A stretch of 64,000 bases of DNA, taken from the NCBI RefSeq assembly GCF_005222205.1, contig NZ_CP032345.1, forward strand, positions 1,427,501-1,491,500. Reading direction: 5' to 3'. Shown one piece after another: positions 35,243 through 45,902 of the stretch (the first letter of the stretch is position 1; every line of letters starts with the position of its first letter). The notes beneath the pieces are model-generated. The model did not search any database, had not been told where the DNA came from, and saw only the letters and a program-made list of their open reading frames with translations. Both the position numbers and the translations under genes were made by a program. Source of the stretch: Azospirillum brasilense. Lineage in GTDB: Bacteria > Pseudomonadota > Alphaproteobacteria > Azospirillales > Azospirillaceae.

Positions 35243-37767
35243 TCAGTCGTTGCGCAGCAGCGGGGCGGAGGGCTGGCCGAGCGCCCGCCACGTCCCGAGG
35301 AAACCGAAGGCCAGCGTGATCGCCGTGCTGAGCAGCGCCGTGGTCAGCACCGCCGACGGCAGGAACGTCCAGTCCCAGCGCATCAGGAAGGTCATCACCG
35401 CCCAGGCCGTGATGGTGCCGATGACCCCGGCGATGGCCGCGGTCAGGATGCCGAGCAGACCGTATTCCAGCAGGAACGCCTTCAGCACGTCGGCCCGCGT
35501 GGCGCCGAGCACCTTCAGCACCACCGCGTCGTAGACCCGGCGGCGGTGCCCGGCGGCGACCGCGCCGGCCAGCACCAGCGTGCCGGCGGCCAGCGTGATG
35601 CCCGCGGTGATGCGCACCGCCGTGCCGATGTGGCCCAGCATGGTGCCCACCGTGTCCAGCGCGTCCTTCACCCGCACCAGCGTGACGTTGGGGAAGCGCT
35701 GCAGGACGGAGCGCTGCACCTCCGGCTCCGCCGCCGGGGTGCTGCGGACGGTGGCGATCCAGGTCTGCGGCGCCCGCTCCAGCGTGCCCGGCGCGAAGAC
35801 CAGGGCGAAGTTGATGGCCAGAGTCGAGAAGTCGGCGGCGCGCACGTTGCCGACCGTCGCCTCGATGGTGCGGCCCAGGACGTTGATTCCCATGGTGGCA
35901 CCGGGACCGATGCCGAAGGCGCTCGCCACATTCTGGTGGATGGAGATCAGCGGCGCCCCCTTGTAGTCCTCCGGCCACCAGGAGCCGGCGACGATCTCCG
36001 AATGCTCCGGCAGCCTGGCGGAATAGGTGATGCCGCGGTCGCCGGACAGCACCCAGGACTGCTCGGGGTTGACCAGCGCCTTTTCCGCCGGCTGGCCGTT
36101 CACCGTCTCGATCCGCCCGCGCAAGCTGGGCACCGCTTCGAACCCGCTGGTGCCGGGGAGGGCGCTGACCATCTGTTTCAACGGCTCGAACTGGTCGGGC
36201 TGGATGTCCACGAAGAAGAAGCTGGGCGCGTCCTTCGGGATCGTCTCGTTGACCCGGCGGGAGAAGTTGCCCTCGATCAGCGCGATGGCGACCAGCACCG
36301 TCAGGCCGAGGCCGAGCGACAGCACCACCGCCCCGGTCGGGTTGCCCGGCCGGTGCAGGTTGGCGAGCGCCAGCCGCAGCCCCGGACGGCGGGGCCGCCC
36401 CGCCGCCGCGGCCCCGCGCACCACCAGCCACGCCGCCACGCGGAAGGCGAGGAAGGTGGCGATGGAGCCGCCGACGAACCAGGCGGCGAACATCCTGTTG
36501 TGGGCGGTGGCGACGGCCAGCCCGGCCAGAGCCGCCACGGTCAGCGCCATCGCCGCCAGATAGACCGCGCGCGGGCGGCCCCCGGCGGGGGCGACGACGT
36601 CGCGGAACTGCGCCGCCGCCGGCACCTCCCGCGCGCGGCCCAGCGGCCACAGCGAGAAGGTCAACGCGGTCAGCAGGCCGTAGAGCGCGGCCAGCGCCAG
36701 GGCGCCCGGGTAGACGCCGATCCGGGTGGGCACCGGCAACACCTGATCGAGCAGCGAGCCCAGCCCCAGCGGCGCCACCGCGCCGAGGAGCAGCCCGAGC
36801 AGGATGCCCAGCCCGGACAAGGCGAGGATCTGCAGCAGATAGACCTGGAAGACCAGATCGCCCGGCGCGCCCAGGCATTTCAGCGTGGCGATGGTGCGGG
36901 CGCGCGAATCGAGATGGCTGCGCACCGCGTTGCCCACCCCGACTCCGCCGACCAGCAGGGCGGTCAGCCCGACCAGCGTCAGGAACAGCGTCATGCGGTC
37001 GATGAAGCGCTCGATCTGCGGGGAGGCGTTGGTGAAGTCGCGGACCCGCCAGCCGGCGTCGGGGAAGCGCGCCGTCAGCGCCGTCTGCCACGCCGCCACG
37101 TCGGTGCCCGGCGGCAGCGCCAGCTTGGCGGTCCAATAGACGATGCTGCCGGGCTGGAGCAGACCGGTGCCCTCCAGCGACGGCAGGCCGATCATCACCC
37201 GCGGCCCCAGCGAGAAGGCGCCGTTGGACGCGCGGTCCGGCTCCCGCGTCAGGACGCCGCGCACGGCGAACTCGCCCTCGCCCAGGCGCAGCGTGTCGCC
37301 GGTCTTCAGCCCCAGCCGGTCGAGCAGCCCGTCCTCGACCAGCGCGCCCCAGCGCCCGTCGCGGTTGGCCAGCGCGCTATGCAGGTCGCCCTCCGGCGCC
37401 AGGGCCACGGAGCCGTAGAGCGGATAGACGCCGTCCACCGCCTTCAACTCGACCAGCGTGGACCGCGCGTCGTCGGCGGAGCGGGCCATGGCGCGCATCT
37501 CCACCGACTGCGACAGGCGCCCGGCCTGTTCCAGCCAGGCGCGCTGCTCGTCGGTCGGCGGTGCGTAGATCTGCCGCAGAGCGACGTCGCCGCCCAGGAT
37601 CGCCCGCCCGTCCGCCTGCAGGCCCGACAGCACGCCGCCGGAGACGGAGTTGACCGCGGCGATGGCCGCGACGCCGAGCGTCAGGCAGGCCAGGAAGATG
37701 CGGAAGCCCTTCAGCCCCCGCGCAGCTCGCGACGGGCCAGACGGAAGGCAAGGGCGAGGTTGGTCAT
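35243..37767 (-). pseudogene. ybbP: YbbP-like FtsX-type ABC permease, frameshifted after codon 18
   Basis: The gene should encode an ABC permease of about 840 residues with the MacB/FtsX topology: N-terminal helix, large periplasmic domain, then permease helix bundles, repeated twice. The ATG at 37767 reads MTNLALAFRLARRELRGG and then hits a stop. The obvious continuation LKGFRIFLACLTLGV is one base out of frame and remains open to 35243. The expected codons need six G where five are present (minus strand, about 37715-37719). It follows ybbA as in E. coli. Either a true mutation, a homopolymer sequencing error, or rarely frameshifted expression; the rest is intact. Confidence 0.85.
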
Positions 37768-37822
37768 GGCGTCGTCCGGGGAGTGTGTGGGGGTGCGGGT
37801 GGATGGGGAAATGGTCGGATCG

Positions 37823-37905
37823 GGCCCCCACCCAACCCTCCCCCGCTGCGCAGGGGAGGGCTTTATCTCCTCCCCCTGCGAAGCGGGGGGAGGTAGGGAG
37901 GGGGC
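37823..37905. repeat. GC-rich hairpin element between ybbA and ybbP
   Basis: Contains CCCTCCCCCGCTGCGCAGGGGAGGG and a second stem CTCCCCCTGCGAAGCGGGGGGAG, with outer words CCCACCC/GGGAGGGGG. It lies inside the expected ybbA-ybbP operon and could affect how much ybbP message is made. Confidence 0.6.
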
Positions 37906-37931
37906 ACGGCTCAGCCATGCCCCCGAAAAAA

Positions 37932-38666
37932 TCAGTCCCCCGCCACGCGCTCGCGCTCGGCGCGGGCGGCCGTGCCGTCGTCGACGATGCGCCCGTCCAT
38001 CAGGCGCACGGTCCGGTCGCAGCGGTCGGCAAGGGACGGGTCGTGGGTGATCAGCACCAGCGTCGTGCCGCGCCGCTCGGCAAGGTCGAACAGCAGTTCC
38101 ACGATGGTGGCGCCGGTGCCGATGTCGAGGTTGCCGGTCGGTTCGTCGGCCAGCAGCAACGACGGTTCGGCGACGAAGGCGCGCGCCAGGGCGACGCGCT
38201 GCTGCTCGCCGCCGGAGAGCTGGCCCGGATAGTGGCTCAGCCGGTGGCCCAGCCCGACCGCCTCCAACCCGGAGCGCGCGCGGTCGAAGGCGTCGGCGGC
38301 CCCGGCGAATTCCAGGGGGATGGCGACATTCTCCAGCGCGGTCATCGTCGGCACGAGGTGGAAAGCCTGGAAGACGATCCCCACATGGTCGCGGCGGAAG
38401 CGCGCAAGCCCGTCCTCGTCCAGCCGGCCCAGATCCTGTCCGGCGACGCGCACGGTCCCGCCCGTGGGGCGTTCCAGCCCGGCCATGACCATCATCATGG
38501 TCGATTTGCCGGAGCCCGACGGGCCGACCACGCCGACCCGTTCACCGGGCTGGATACGGAGATTCAAGCCTCTCAGGATGTTGACGGGTCCGGCCGCGCT
38601 GTCCAATCTCAGATGCACCTCGTCGAGATCGACGATGGCAGAGGCAACGGAATCGGGTCGGGACAT
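37932..38666 (-). CDS. ybbA: YbbA-like ABC transporter ATP-binding protein
   Basis: A 244-residue ATPase of the LolD/MacB/YbbA group. All motifs are canonical: Walker [11 protein letters not shown]-loop [15 protein letters not shown], signature LSGGEQQR, Walker [13 protein letters not shown] and H-loop LITHD. It energises the YbbP permease, whose gene follows. It is divergent from tesA, as in E. coli. Two adjacent in-frame ATGs (38672 and 38666) are possible starts and the choice is not decided by the ribosome site. Confidence 0.92.
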   Translation of the reverse strand: MSRPDSVASAIVDLDEVHLRLDSAAGPVNILRGLNLRIQPGERVGVVGPSGSGKSTMMMVMAGLERPTGGTVRVAGQDLGRLDEDGLARFRRDHVGIVFQAFHLVPTMTALENVAIPLEFAGAADAFDRARSGLEAVGLGHRLSHYPGQLSGGEQQRVALARAFVAEPSLLLADEPTGNLDIGTGATIVELLFDLAERRGTTLVLITHDPSLADRCDRTVRLMDGRIVDDGTAARAERERVAGD

Positions 38667-38724
38667 TGGCATGCGTCTCTGGAACGGGCGGGGGAACGGG
38701 CGGGAAAACCTCACGCCATATGGC

Positions 38725-39408
38725 ATGGTGCGCCGCCATTTCAACATGGCCCTCCTTCGCTCGGGGCTGGCCGCTCTCACCGTCGTTGCGGGAATCGGCA
38801 TGACCGCTCCCGCATTCGCCCAGGGTGGTACGGGGAAAGGGCCTTACACCCTGCTGGCGCTCGGCGACAGCCTGACCGCCGGCTACGGCCTTCCCGAACC
38901 GCAGGCTTTCACGGTGCAGTTGCAGGCGGCGCTGCGGGCGAAGGGCTACGACGTGACCGTCGTCAACGCCGGTGTGTCGGGCGACACCACGGCGGGCGGG
39001 CTGTCGCGGCTCGATTGGGCGCTGGCCGACAAGCCGGACGCCGTGCTGGTGGAGCTGGGGGCGAACGACATGCTGCGCGGGCTCGACCCCGCCGCGGCGC
39101 GCGCCAACCTCGACGCCATCCTCAAGCGGCTGACCGGCGAAAAGCTGCCCGTGCTACTGGCCGGCATGTACGCGTCGCCCAGCCTGGGCCGCGCGTACGG
39201 AGACCGCTTCAACGCCATCTACCCCGATCTGGCGAAGGCGTACGACGTACAGCTTTATCCGTTCTTCCTGGACGGCGTGGCGGCCGACGCCGCGCTGAAC
39301 CAGCCCGACGGCATCCATCCCAACGCGGCCGGCGTGAAGGTGATCGTGGAGCGCATCACGCCCCATGTCGCCCGCCTTCTGGACGGCATCGCCAAGAGCG
39401 GAGACTGA
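38725..39408 (+). CDS. tesA: TesA-type periplasmic arylesterase/lysophospholipase
   Basis: A 227-residue SGNH hydrolase with a signal peptide (cleaved after AFA near residue 32). Catalytic blocks are complete: GDSLTAGYG (nucleophile Ser), the Gly in NAGVSGDTT, GANDMLRG (Asn), and DGIHPNAAG (Asp-His). It hydrolyses esters or lysophospholipids in the periplasm. The gene is divergent from ybbA with only about 60 bases between, matching E. coli synteny. The start at 38725 is chosen to give a positively charged n-region (VRRHF); the ribosome site is weak. Confidence 0.9.
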   Translation: MVRRHFNMALLRSGLAALTVVAGIGMTAPAFAQGGTGKGPYTLLALGDSLTAGYGLPEPQAFTVQLQAALRAKGYDVTVVNAGVSGDTTAGGLSRLDWALADKPDAVLVELGANDMLRGLDPAAARANLDAILKRLTGEKLPVLLAGMYASPSLGRAYGDRFNAIYPDLAKAYDVQLYPFFLDGVAADAALNQPDGIHPNAAGVKVIVERITPHVARLLDGIAKSGD

Positions 39409-39413
39409 CACCC

Positions 39414-40589
39414 ATGGCGACCCTGGCCGGCGACACCGCCACCACCGAGACTTTCTTCAAGGCCGCATCGGCCACCGGCACCGAATGGGGCGCCGTCGTC
39501 AAGTCGTGCCTGGACGAGCTCGGCGCGGTGGAGGGCTGCAACCTCGGCTTCCTCTACATCACCGACGCGCTGGCCGAGCACGCGACGAGCATGGTCACGC
39601 TGCTTCGCGGCGTCACCGGCATCCGCGACTGGGTGGGCACGGTCGGCATCGGCGTCTGCGCCAACGACGAGGAGATCTTCGACAAGCCGGGCATCGCCGT
39701 GATGGTCGCCCGCCTGCCGCCGGAGGGCTTCCGCCTGTTCCCGGTGGTGTCGGGCGACATGGAGCCGTTGCGCCGCATGGCCGGCGGCTGGCTGGACAAG
39801 CACGGCGCCATGCTGGCGCTCGCCCACGCCGACCCGCGCCACCAGGACTTGGCCGGGCTGGTCGTTTCGCTGGCGGAATCGACCGGGGCTTTCCTGGTCG
39901 GCGGCCTGTCGGCCTCGCGGTCCGAGTTCCCGCAATTCACCATCCCCGGCAACACCGCCACGATGGTGGGCGGGCCGGTGGCGGACGGCGGCGTGTCGGG
40001 CGTGCTGTTTGCGCCGCAGGTGCCGGTCGCCACCGGCCTCAGCCAGGGCTGCACGCCCATCGGCCCGGTGCGCACCATCACCGCGGCCGAGGACAACGTC
40101 GTCCTGGAGATCGACGGGCGCCCGGCGCTGGAGGTCTTCAAGGAGGACATCGGCGAGCTGCTGGCCCGCGACCTCAAGCGGGTGTCCGGCTACATCTTCG
40201 CCGGCCTGCCGATCGCCGGCAGCGACACGGCGGACTATCTGGTCCGCGATCTGATCGCCATTGACCCGCGCGCCGGATGGATCGCCGTCGCCCACCATGT
40301 GCAGAGCGGCCAGCCCATCCTGTTCACCCGCCGCGACCAGCAGAGCGCCGAGGCCGACATGCGCCGCATGCTGGCCAACCTGAAGAAGCGCGTGAAGACC
40401 ACCCCGAAGGGCGCGCTCTACGTCAGCTGCATCGCCCGCGGCCCCAGCCTGTTCGGCGAGGGCAGCCAGGAGCTGGCGCTGATCCGCGAGACCTTCGGCG
40501 ACATCCCGCTGGCCGGATTCTTCGCCAGCGGCGAGATCTCCAACGCCCGCCTGTACGGATACACGGGCGTGCTCACCCTGTTCCTTTAA
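39414..40589 (+). CDS. FIST-domain signal transduction protein
   Basis: A 391-residue cytoplasmic protein with an N-terminal FIST domain (about residues 25-215) and a FIST-C domain (about 225-375). The words GFLYITDALAEHA, VGTVGIGVCA, FLVGGLSASR, GDIPLAGFFASGEI and YGYTGVLTLF are family-typical. FIST domains are thought to bind small ligands such as amino acids and usually pair with cyclases, but no output domain is present. The ATG at 39414 is six bases after the tesA stop, and the aldo-keto reductase follows after 13 bases. Confidence 0.88.
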   Translation: MATLAGDTATTETFFKAASATGTEWGAVVKSCLDELGAVEGCNLGFLYITDALAEHATSMVTLLRGVTGIRDWVGTVGIGVCANDEEIFDKPGIAVMVARLPPEGFRLFPVVSGDMEPLRRMAGGWLDKHGAMLALAHADPRHQDLAGLVVSLAESTGAFLVGGLSASRSEFPQFTIPGNTATMVGGPVADGGVSGVLFAPQVPVATGLSQGCTPIGPVRTITAAEDNVVLEIDGRPALEVFKEDIGELLARDLKRVSGYIFAGLPIAGSDTADYLVRDLIAIDPRAGWIAVAHHVQSGQPILFTRRDQQSAEADMRRMLANLKKRVKTTPKGALYVSCIARGPSLFGEGSQELALIRETFGDIPLAGFFASGEISNARLYGYTGVLTLFL

Positions 40590-40602
40590 GGATCATAGAC
40601 AA

Positions 40603-41646
40603 ATGCAATACCGTCCGCTCGGCCGCACCGGCCTGTCGGTCAGCGCCATCGGCCTGGGCACCATGACCTGGGGCCGCCAGAACAGCGAGGCCGAGGGCCA
40701 CGCCCAGATGGACTACGCGCTCGGCGAAGGCGTGAATTTCTGGGACACGGCGGAGATGTACGCCATCCCCCCGACCGCCGACACGTACGGACGTACGGAG
40801 GAGGTGATCGGCAGCTGGTTCAAGGCGACCGGCAAGCGCGACCAGGTGATTCTGGCGAGCAAGGTCGTCGGCGCCAGCGACGGCGGCTTCGCCTGGGTGC
40901 GCAACGGCGAGGCGAAGCTCGACCGTGCCAACATCTTTGCGGCGGTCGAGGCCAGCCTGCGCCGGCTCCAGACCGACTACATCGACCTGTACCAGCTCCA
41001 CTGGCCCGACCGCTCGACCAACCGCTTCGGCGCGCGAAACTACGTCCACCGGCCGGAGAAGGACGGCACGCCCATCGAGGAGACTCTGTCGGCGCTCGAC
41101 GAGCTGGTGAAGTCCGGCAAGGTCCGGCACATCGGCGTGTCGAACGAGTCGCCCTGGGGGGTGATGCAGTTCCTGAAGCTGGCGGAGGACAAGGGCCTGC
41201 CGCGCATCGCCTCGATCCAGAACGCCTACAACCTGCTGAACCGGACCTTCGAGCAGGGTCTGGCCGAGGTGTCGCTGCGCGAGGATGTCGGGCTTCTCGC
41301 CTATTCGCCGCTGGCCGCCGGCACGCTGACCGGCAAGTATCTGGACGGCGCCGTTCCCGCCGGCACCCGCCGCGCGCTGGATCACCGCAAGTCCCGCTAC
41401 GCCACCGTCAACGCCGACGTGGCGACGAAGGAATATCTGGACGTCGCCCGGCGCCACGGCCTGTCGCCGACGCAGATGGCCATCGCCTTCACCCTGCAGC
41501 AGCCCTTCGTCGCGTCCTCGCTGATCGGCGCGACGACCATGGAGGACCTGAAGTCCAACATCGCGGCGGTGGACGTCACCCTGTCGGACGAGGTGCTGAA
41601 GGACATCGAGGCGGTCAACGCCCGCTATCCCGACCCCTGCCCGTAA
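40603..41646 (+). CDS. NADP(H)-dependent aldo-keto reductase (Tas-like)
   Basis: A 347-residue reductase of the AKR superfamily. The catalytic tetrad is visible: Asp and Tyr in WDTAEMY, Lys in ILASKVVG and His in YQLHWPD. The cofactor-binding end contains LIGATTMEDLKSNIAA. The length and the insert after AEMYAIPPTADTYGRTEE match the Tas/YajO type. The substrate is unknown. It is probably co-transcribed with the FIST gene upstream and the ThpR gene 16 bases downstream. Confidence 0.92.
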   Translation: MQYRPLGRTGLSVSAIGLGTMTWGRQNSEAEGHAQMDYALGEGVNFWDTAEMYAIPPTADTYGRTEEVIGSWFKATGKRDQVILASKVVGASDGGFAWVRNGEAKLDRANIFAAVEASLRRLQTDYIDLYQLHWPDRSTNRFGARNYVHRPEKDGTPIEETLSALDELVKSGKVRHIGVSNESPWGVMQFLKLAEDKGLPRIASIQNAYNLLNRTFEQGLAEVSLREDVGLLAYSPLAAGTLTGKYLDGAVPAGTRRALDHRKSRYATVNADVATKEYLDVARRHGLSPTQMAIAFTLQQPFVASSLIGATTMEDLKSNIAAVDVTLSDEVLKDIEAVNARYPDPCP

Positions 41647-41662
41647 CCGTTTCGGAAAGCCA

Positions 41663-42199
41663 ATGATCCGTCTCTTCGTCGCCCTCGATTTTCCGGAGGA
41701 TGTGCGCCGGCGTCTGGCGGGGCTGGGCGGCGGCGTGCCCGGCGCCCGCTGGACCGACGCGGACAACCTGCACCTGACGCTCCGCTTCATCGGGGAGGTG
41801 CCGGAGGATCAGGCGGCGGAGATCGACGAGGCGCTGGCGCAGATCGCGGCGCCGGCCTTCGATCTGGTTCTGGACGGCGTGGGCGTGTACGGCAGCGGCC
41901 GCAACGCCCGCGTCCTCTGGGCCGGGGTGGAACGCAGCGACGCCTTGTCGCACCTCCAGTCCAAGGTCGAGTCGGCGCTGGTCCGCTGCGGCCTGCCGGC
42001 GGAGGAGCGCAAATTCTCGCCCCACGTCACGCTCGCCCGGCTGAAGGACGCGCCGAAGGACCGGATCGGGCGCTTCGTCGAGGAGCGCGGGATGTTCCGC
42101 GCCGGTCCGATCCGGGTGGAGCACTTCACGCTCTACCGCAGCCACCTGGGCAAGGGGGCCGCGGTGTACGAGGCGCTGTCGGAGTACGGGCTGGGGTGA
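41663..42199 (+). CDS. thpR: RNA 2',3'-cyclic phosphodiesterase (2H family)
   Basis: A 178-residue enzyme of the LigT/ThpR group that opens 2',3'-cyclic phosphates at RNA ends. The two histidine motifs HLTLRF (near residue 37) and HVTLAR (near residue 121) form the active site. The beginning MIRLFVALDFPEDVRRRL is family-typical. It closes the FIST-AKR-ThpR run. Confidence 0.92.
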   Translation: MIRLFVALDFPEDVRRRLAGLGGGVPGARWTDADNLHLTLRFIGEVPEDQAAEIDEALAQIAAPAFDLVLDGVGVYGSGRNARVLWAGVERSDALSHLQSKVESALVRCGLPAEERKFSPHVTLARLKDAPKDRIGRFVEERGMFRAGPIRVEHFTLYRSHLGKGAAVYEALSEYGLG

Positions 42200-42214
42200 G
42201 TTCGGGAGTCTTGT

Positions 42215-42387
42215 CGGGCAACAGGGTCTTCACGGATTTCTCGGATTTGAGCACGGATCATGTGGATTTTTATCTGAGCTTGCCCAGTGCGTGCTGATCG
42301 AAAAGGCAAGCGCTGAAGCACGAACAAAAAAAATCCGTGCAATCCGTGTCAAAATCCGTGCAATCCGTGAAAACCCTGTTGTCCCCC
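42215..42387. repeat. Palindromic element with tandem AATCCGTG words
   Basis: The left outer arm (42216-42238, reading CAACAGGGTCTTCACGGATT) and right outer arm (42362-42387) are inverted copies. Inside the right half AAAATCCGTGCAATCCGTG occurs twice in tandem (about 42333-42370). Inverse copies CACGGATT and GCACGGAT occur on the left. It is clearly AT-richer than the surroundings, lies between convergent genes, and has no coding frame. It looks like an intergenic repeat of foreign or REP-like origin. Confidence 0.8.
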
Positions 42388-42404
42388 GAGAAACCAGCCG
42401 CGCC

Positions 42405-43655
42405 TTACAGCGGCACGCCCTTGATCATCCGCGGCAGTTCGCCGACCACGCCCATCGCGTGCCGCATGAAGAAGCGCTTCAGCGGCGGCAGGCGGTTGAC
42501 GACGGCCATGCCGACGTCGCGGGCCAGCTTGATCGGCGGGATGTTGTTGGAGAACAGGTGCACCAGACCGTCGCACACCGCGGCCAGCAGCACCGTGTCG
42601 AAGCGGCGCCAGCGCTGGAAGCGGGCCAACACCTCCGGCGAGCCGACGTCCAGCCCCAGCCGGTGGGCGTCCACGATCACCTCGGCCAAGGCCGCCACGT
42701 CGCGCAGGCCCAGGTTCAGCCCCTGCCCGGCGATGGGGTGGATGGCGTGGGCCGCCTCGCCGATCAGGGCGACGCGCTCCGCGATGAAGCGCTCGGCCAG
42801 CAGGACCGACAGCGGCCAGGCGTCGCGCCGGGTCACCAGCTCGATGTCGCCCAGATAGCCGCCCGACCGGCGGGTCAGCTCGTCGATGAACTGGTCCTCC
42901 GGCAGCTTCAGGTACATGTCGACCAGCGACCGCTTCTCGCTCCACACGATGGAGGAGCGGTTCCCGGTCATCGGCAGCACGGCGAAGGGGCCGTTGGGCA
43001 GGAAATGCTCCACCGCCACGCCGTTGTGCGGCTCCGAATGGCGGATCGTGCAGATGATCGCGGTCTGGTCGTAGGCCCAGCTGCGCAGCTTGATCCCGGC
43101 GCTCTCCCGCGCCAGCGAGCGGCGCCCGTCCGCCCCGACGACCAGCCGGGCCCTGACCACCCGCCCGTCGGCCAGCGTCACCGTGGCGCCGGCGCGGCTG
43201 CGCTCGATCGAGACCGCCTGGGCCGGGGCCAGATGGTGCAGGCCGGGCAGTTCCTTGGCACGGGCGAACAGGGCGCGGCGCATGTCCTTGTTGTCGAGAA
43301 TCCAGCCGAAGGGCTGGTTCTGGCCGTCCCAGGTCAGTTCCTTGTGGTCGTAATGGACGAACAGGGGCGAGAACTGGTCGGCCACCCGGATGTCCAGGAT
43401 CGGGCCGGCGTCGGGCTCCATGTGCTTCCACACGCCCGCCCCCTCCAGCACCTTCATCGAGGCGTAGGCGACCGCCGTGGTGCGGATGTCGAAATCGTTT
43501 TCCGCCTGCCGGTCCGGGCTGTCACGGTCGATGCAGACGACCGGAACGCCCGCGGTGGCCAGGGCCGCCGCCATGCTGAGCCCGGCCAGTCCGCCGCCCA
43601 ACACGACGACGTCGGTCGTGATCTCCTGCGCTGCGGTGGTGCCCGATTCGGTCAT
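42405..43655 (-). CDS. UbiH/UbiF/Coq6-family FAD-dependent hydroxylase
   Basis: A 416-residue flavin monooxygenase of ubiquinone biosynthesis. The FAD fold DVVVLGGGLAGLSMAAALA lies at the N-terminus, the GADGRRS motif is near residue 170, and the second FAD motif ALIGEAAHAIHPIAGQGLNLGLRDVAAL is complete. It hydroxylates the aromatic ring of a ubiquinone precursor; which position cannot be decided from the sequence alone. It is divergent from glnZ. Confidence 0.92.
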   Translation of the reverse strand: MTESGTTAAQEITTDVVVLGGGLAGLSMAAALATAGVPVVCIDRDSPDRQAENDFDIRTTAVAYASMKVLEGAGVWKHMEPDAGPILDIRVADQFSPLFVHYDHKELTWDGQNQPFGWILDNKDMRRALFARAKELPGLHHLAPAQAVSIERSRAGATVTLADGRVVRARLVVGADGRRSLARESAGIKLRSWAYDQTAIICTIRHSEPHNGVAVEHFLPNGPFAVLPMTGNRSSIVWSEKRSLVDMYLKLPEDQFIDELTRRSGGYLGDIELVTRRDAWPLSVLLAERFIAERVALIGEAAHAIHPIAGQGLNLGLRDVAALAEVIVDAHRLGLDVGSPEVLARFQRWRRFDTVLLAAVCDGLVHLFSNNIPPIKLARDVGMAVVNRLPPLKRFFMRHAMGVVGELPRMIKGVPL

Positions 43656-44312
<657 letters not shown>

Positions 44313-44663
44313 GGCGTCCTGGAGGAAGCGGACCGGGCGGGGCATCATCGCCCGGCCCCTCCCGCAAGGGGGGAAGGCGCGTCCGCTTTTTCTTGCCGCG
44401 GGTCCTCGATGATCTGCCCGGTGACTTGAGGCCGGGCGCGCCAGTCCTTCCACCGTGGCGCCAAGGCCGCCGGAACGGGCGGCGTATGCTTTCCCTTGAC
44501 CGGGCCTCGTCCGGTTTTGTGCCCTTGTGCCGGGACTCCACCGCCGGTAGGATCGTTTCCGTTTCGTATCGGGCAGAGGCCCCCAGAGGCCCCTGACGGG
44601 CCGTGCCCCTCGGGGCCGGCCCGGCCTTCTCGGGCCGTCCTCATGGAAAGGATTCTCGGCGGC
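44313..44663. other. Intergenic region between glnZ and the aminotransferase gene
   Basis: Holds the likely glnZ terminator at 44326-44393 and an approximately 250-base leader for the next gene. GC content is high and frames that cross it are extensions of the aminotransferase frame without protein-like composition. Confidence 0.5.
44326..44393 (+). terminator. Probable terminator of glnZ
   Basis: AAGCGGAC (44326-44333) pairs with GTCCGCTT (44381-44388), which is followed by TTTCTT. An inner stem CCGGGCG/CGCCCGG lies between them. Confidence 0.55.
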
Positions 44664-45896
44664 ATGTCGCTCCCGGACCTCGGCACCTTCGCTCTCGTCA
44701 ACGACCGGCTCGACCGGCTGTCGGACTACCCCTTCACCCGGCTGGCGGCCCTGCTGTCCGGGGTGACGCCGCGCGCCAACGCCGAGCCGATCATGATGTC
44801 GGTGGGCGAGCCGCAGCACCAGCCGCCGGCCATCATCGACGAGACGCTGCGCGCCAACGCCCATCTGTGGGGCAAATACCCGCCGGTCGGCGGCACGCCG
44901 GAGTTCCGCGAGGCGGTGGGCGCCTGGCTGACCCGCCGCTACGCCCTGCCGGACGGGCTGTTCGACGCCGAAAAATCCGTCCTGCCGGTGTCCGGCACGC
45001 GCGAGGCGCTGTTCCTCCTCGCCCTGCTGGCCGTGCCGCCGAGCAAGGCGGGCCGCCAGCCGGCGGTGCTGATGCCCAACCCCTTCTACGCGCCCTACGA
45101 GGGGGCGGCGCTGCTCGCCGGGGCCGAGCCGGTGTTCCTGCCCTCCACCCGCGAGACCGGCTTCCTGCCCGACCTCGACGCGCTGACGCCGGAGCTGCTG
45201 GAGCGCACGGCGCTGTTCTACCTCTGCACCCCGGCCAACCCGCAGGGGGCGGCGGCCGACGCCGCCTATCTGGAGCGGGCGATCGGGCTGGCGCGGCGTT
45301 ACGGCTTCATCCTGGCGGTGGACGAGTGCTACGCCGAGATCTACCTGGACAAGGCGCCGGTCGGCGCGCTCCAGGTCGCGTCGGGGCTGGCCCATGAGGG
45401 GAAGCCCTGGGCGAACATCCTGGTCTTCCATTCCCTGTCCAAGCGGTCGAGCGCCGCCGGGCTGCGCTCGGGCTTCGTGGCCGGCGATCCGGAGCTGATG
45501 TCCCGCTTCACCCGTCTGCGCAGCTACTCCAACGCCGGGATGCCGCTGCCGGTGCTGGCGGCCAGCGCCGCCCTGTGGCGGGACGAGGCGCATGTCGAGG
45601 AGAACCGCGCGCTCTACCGCGCCAAGTTCGACGCGGCGGAGGCTTCGCTGAAGGGACGCTACGGCTACTACCGTCCGGACGGCGGCTTCTTCCTGTGGCT
45701 GGAGGTCGGCGACGGCGAGGAGGCGACGCGCCGCCTTTGGGCGGAGGGCGGCATCCGCGTGCTGCCCGGTGCCTACCTGACCCGCTGCAACCCCGGCGAG
45801 GCCAACCCCGGCGCCCCCTTCATCCGCATCGCGCTGGTGAACGACGCCGAGACGGTCGCCCACGCCTGCAGCACCATCGCCCGCATTCTGGGATAA
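44664..45896 (+). CDS. aat: Class I/II pyridoxal-phosphate aminotransferase
   Basis: A 410-residue fold-type I aminotransferase. The Schiff-base lysine is K260 in FHSLSKRS, the PLP ring aspartate D220 and Tyr 223 lie in VDECYAEIY, and the substrate carboxylate Arg is in the C-terminal domain. It belongs to the aspartate/LL-diaminopimelate-type group (DapC-like) and in A. brasilense the gene beside glnZ is called aat. The exact amino donor is not settled by sequence. The start at 44664 is preferred because the family begins near SLPDLGTF; an alternative ATG is at 44643. Confidence 0.88.
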   Translation: MSLPDLGTFALVNDRLDRLSDYPFTRLAALLSGVTPRANAEPIMMSVGEPQHQPPAIIDETLRANAHLWGKYPPVGGTPEFREAVGAWLTRRYALPDGLFDAEKSVLPVSGTREALFLLALLAVPPSKAGRQPAVLMPNPFYAPYEGAALLAGAEPVFLPSTRETGFLPDLDALTPELLERTALFYLCTPANPQGAAADAAYLERAIGLARRYGFILAVDECYAEIYLDKAPVGALQVASGLAHEGKPWANILVFHSLSKRSSAAGLRSGFVAGDPELMSRFTRLRSYSNAGMPLPVLAASAALWRDEAHVEENRALYRAKFDAAEASLKGRYGYYRPDGGFFLWLEVGDGEEATRRLWAEGGIRVLPGAYLTRCNPGEANPGAPFIRIALVNDAETVAHACSTIARILG

Positions 45897-45902
45897 GAGC
45901 CG

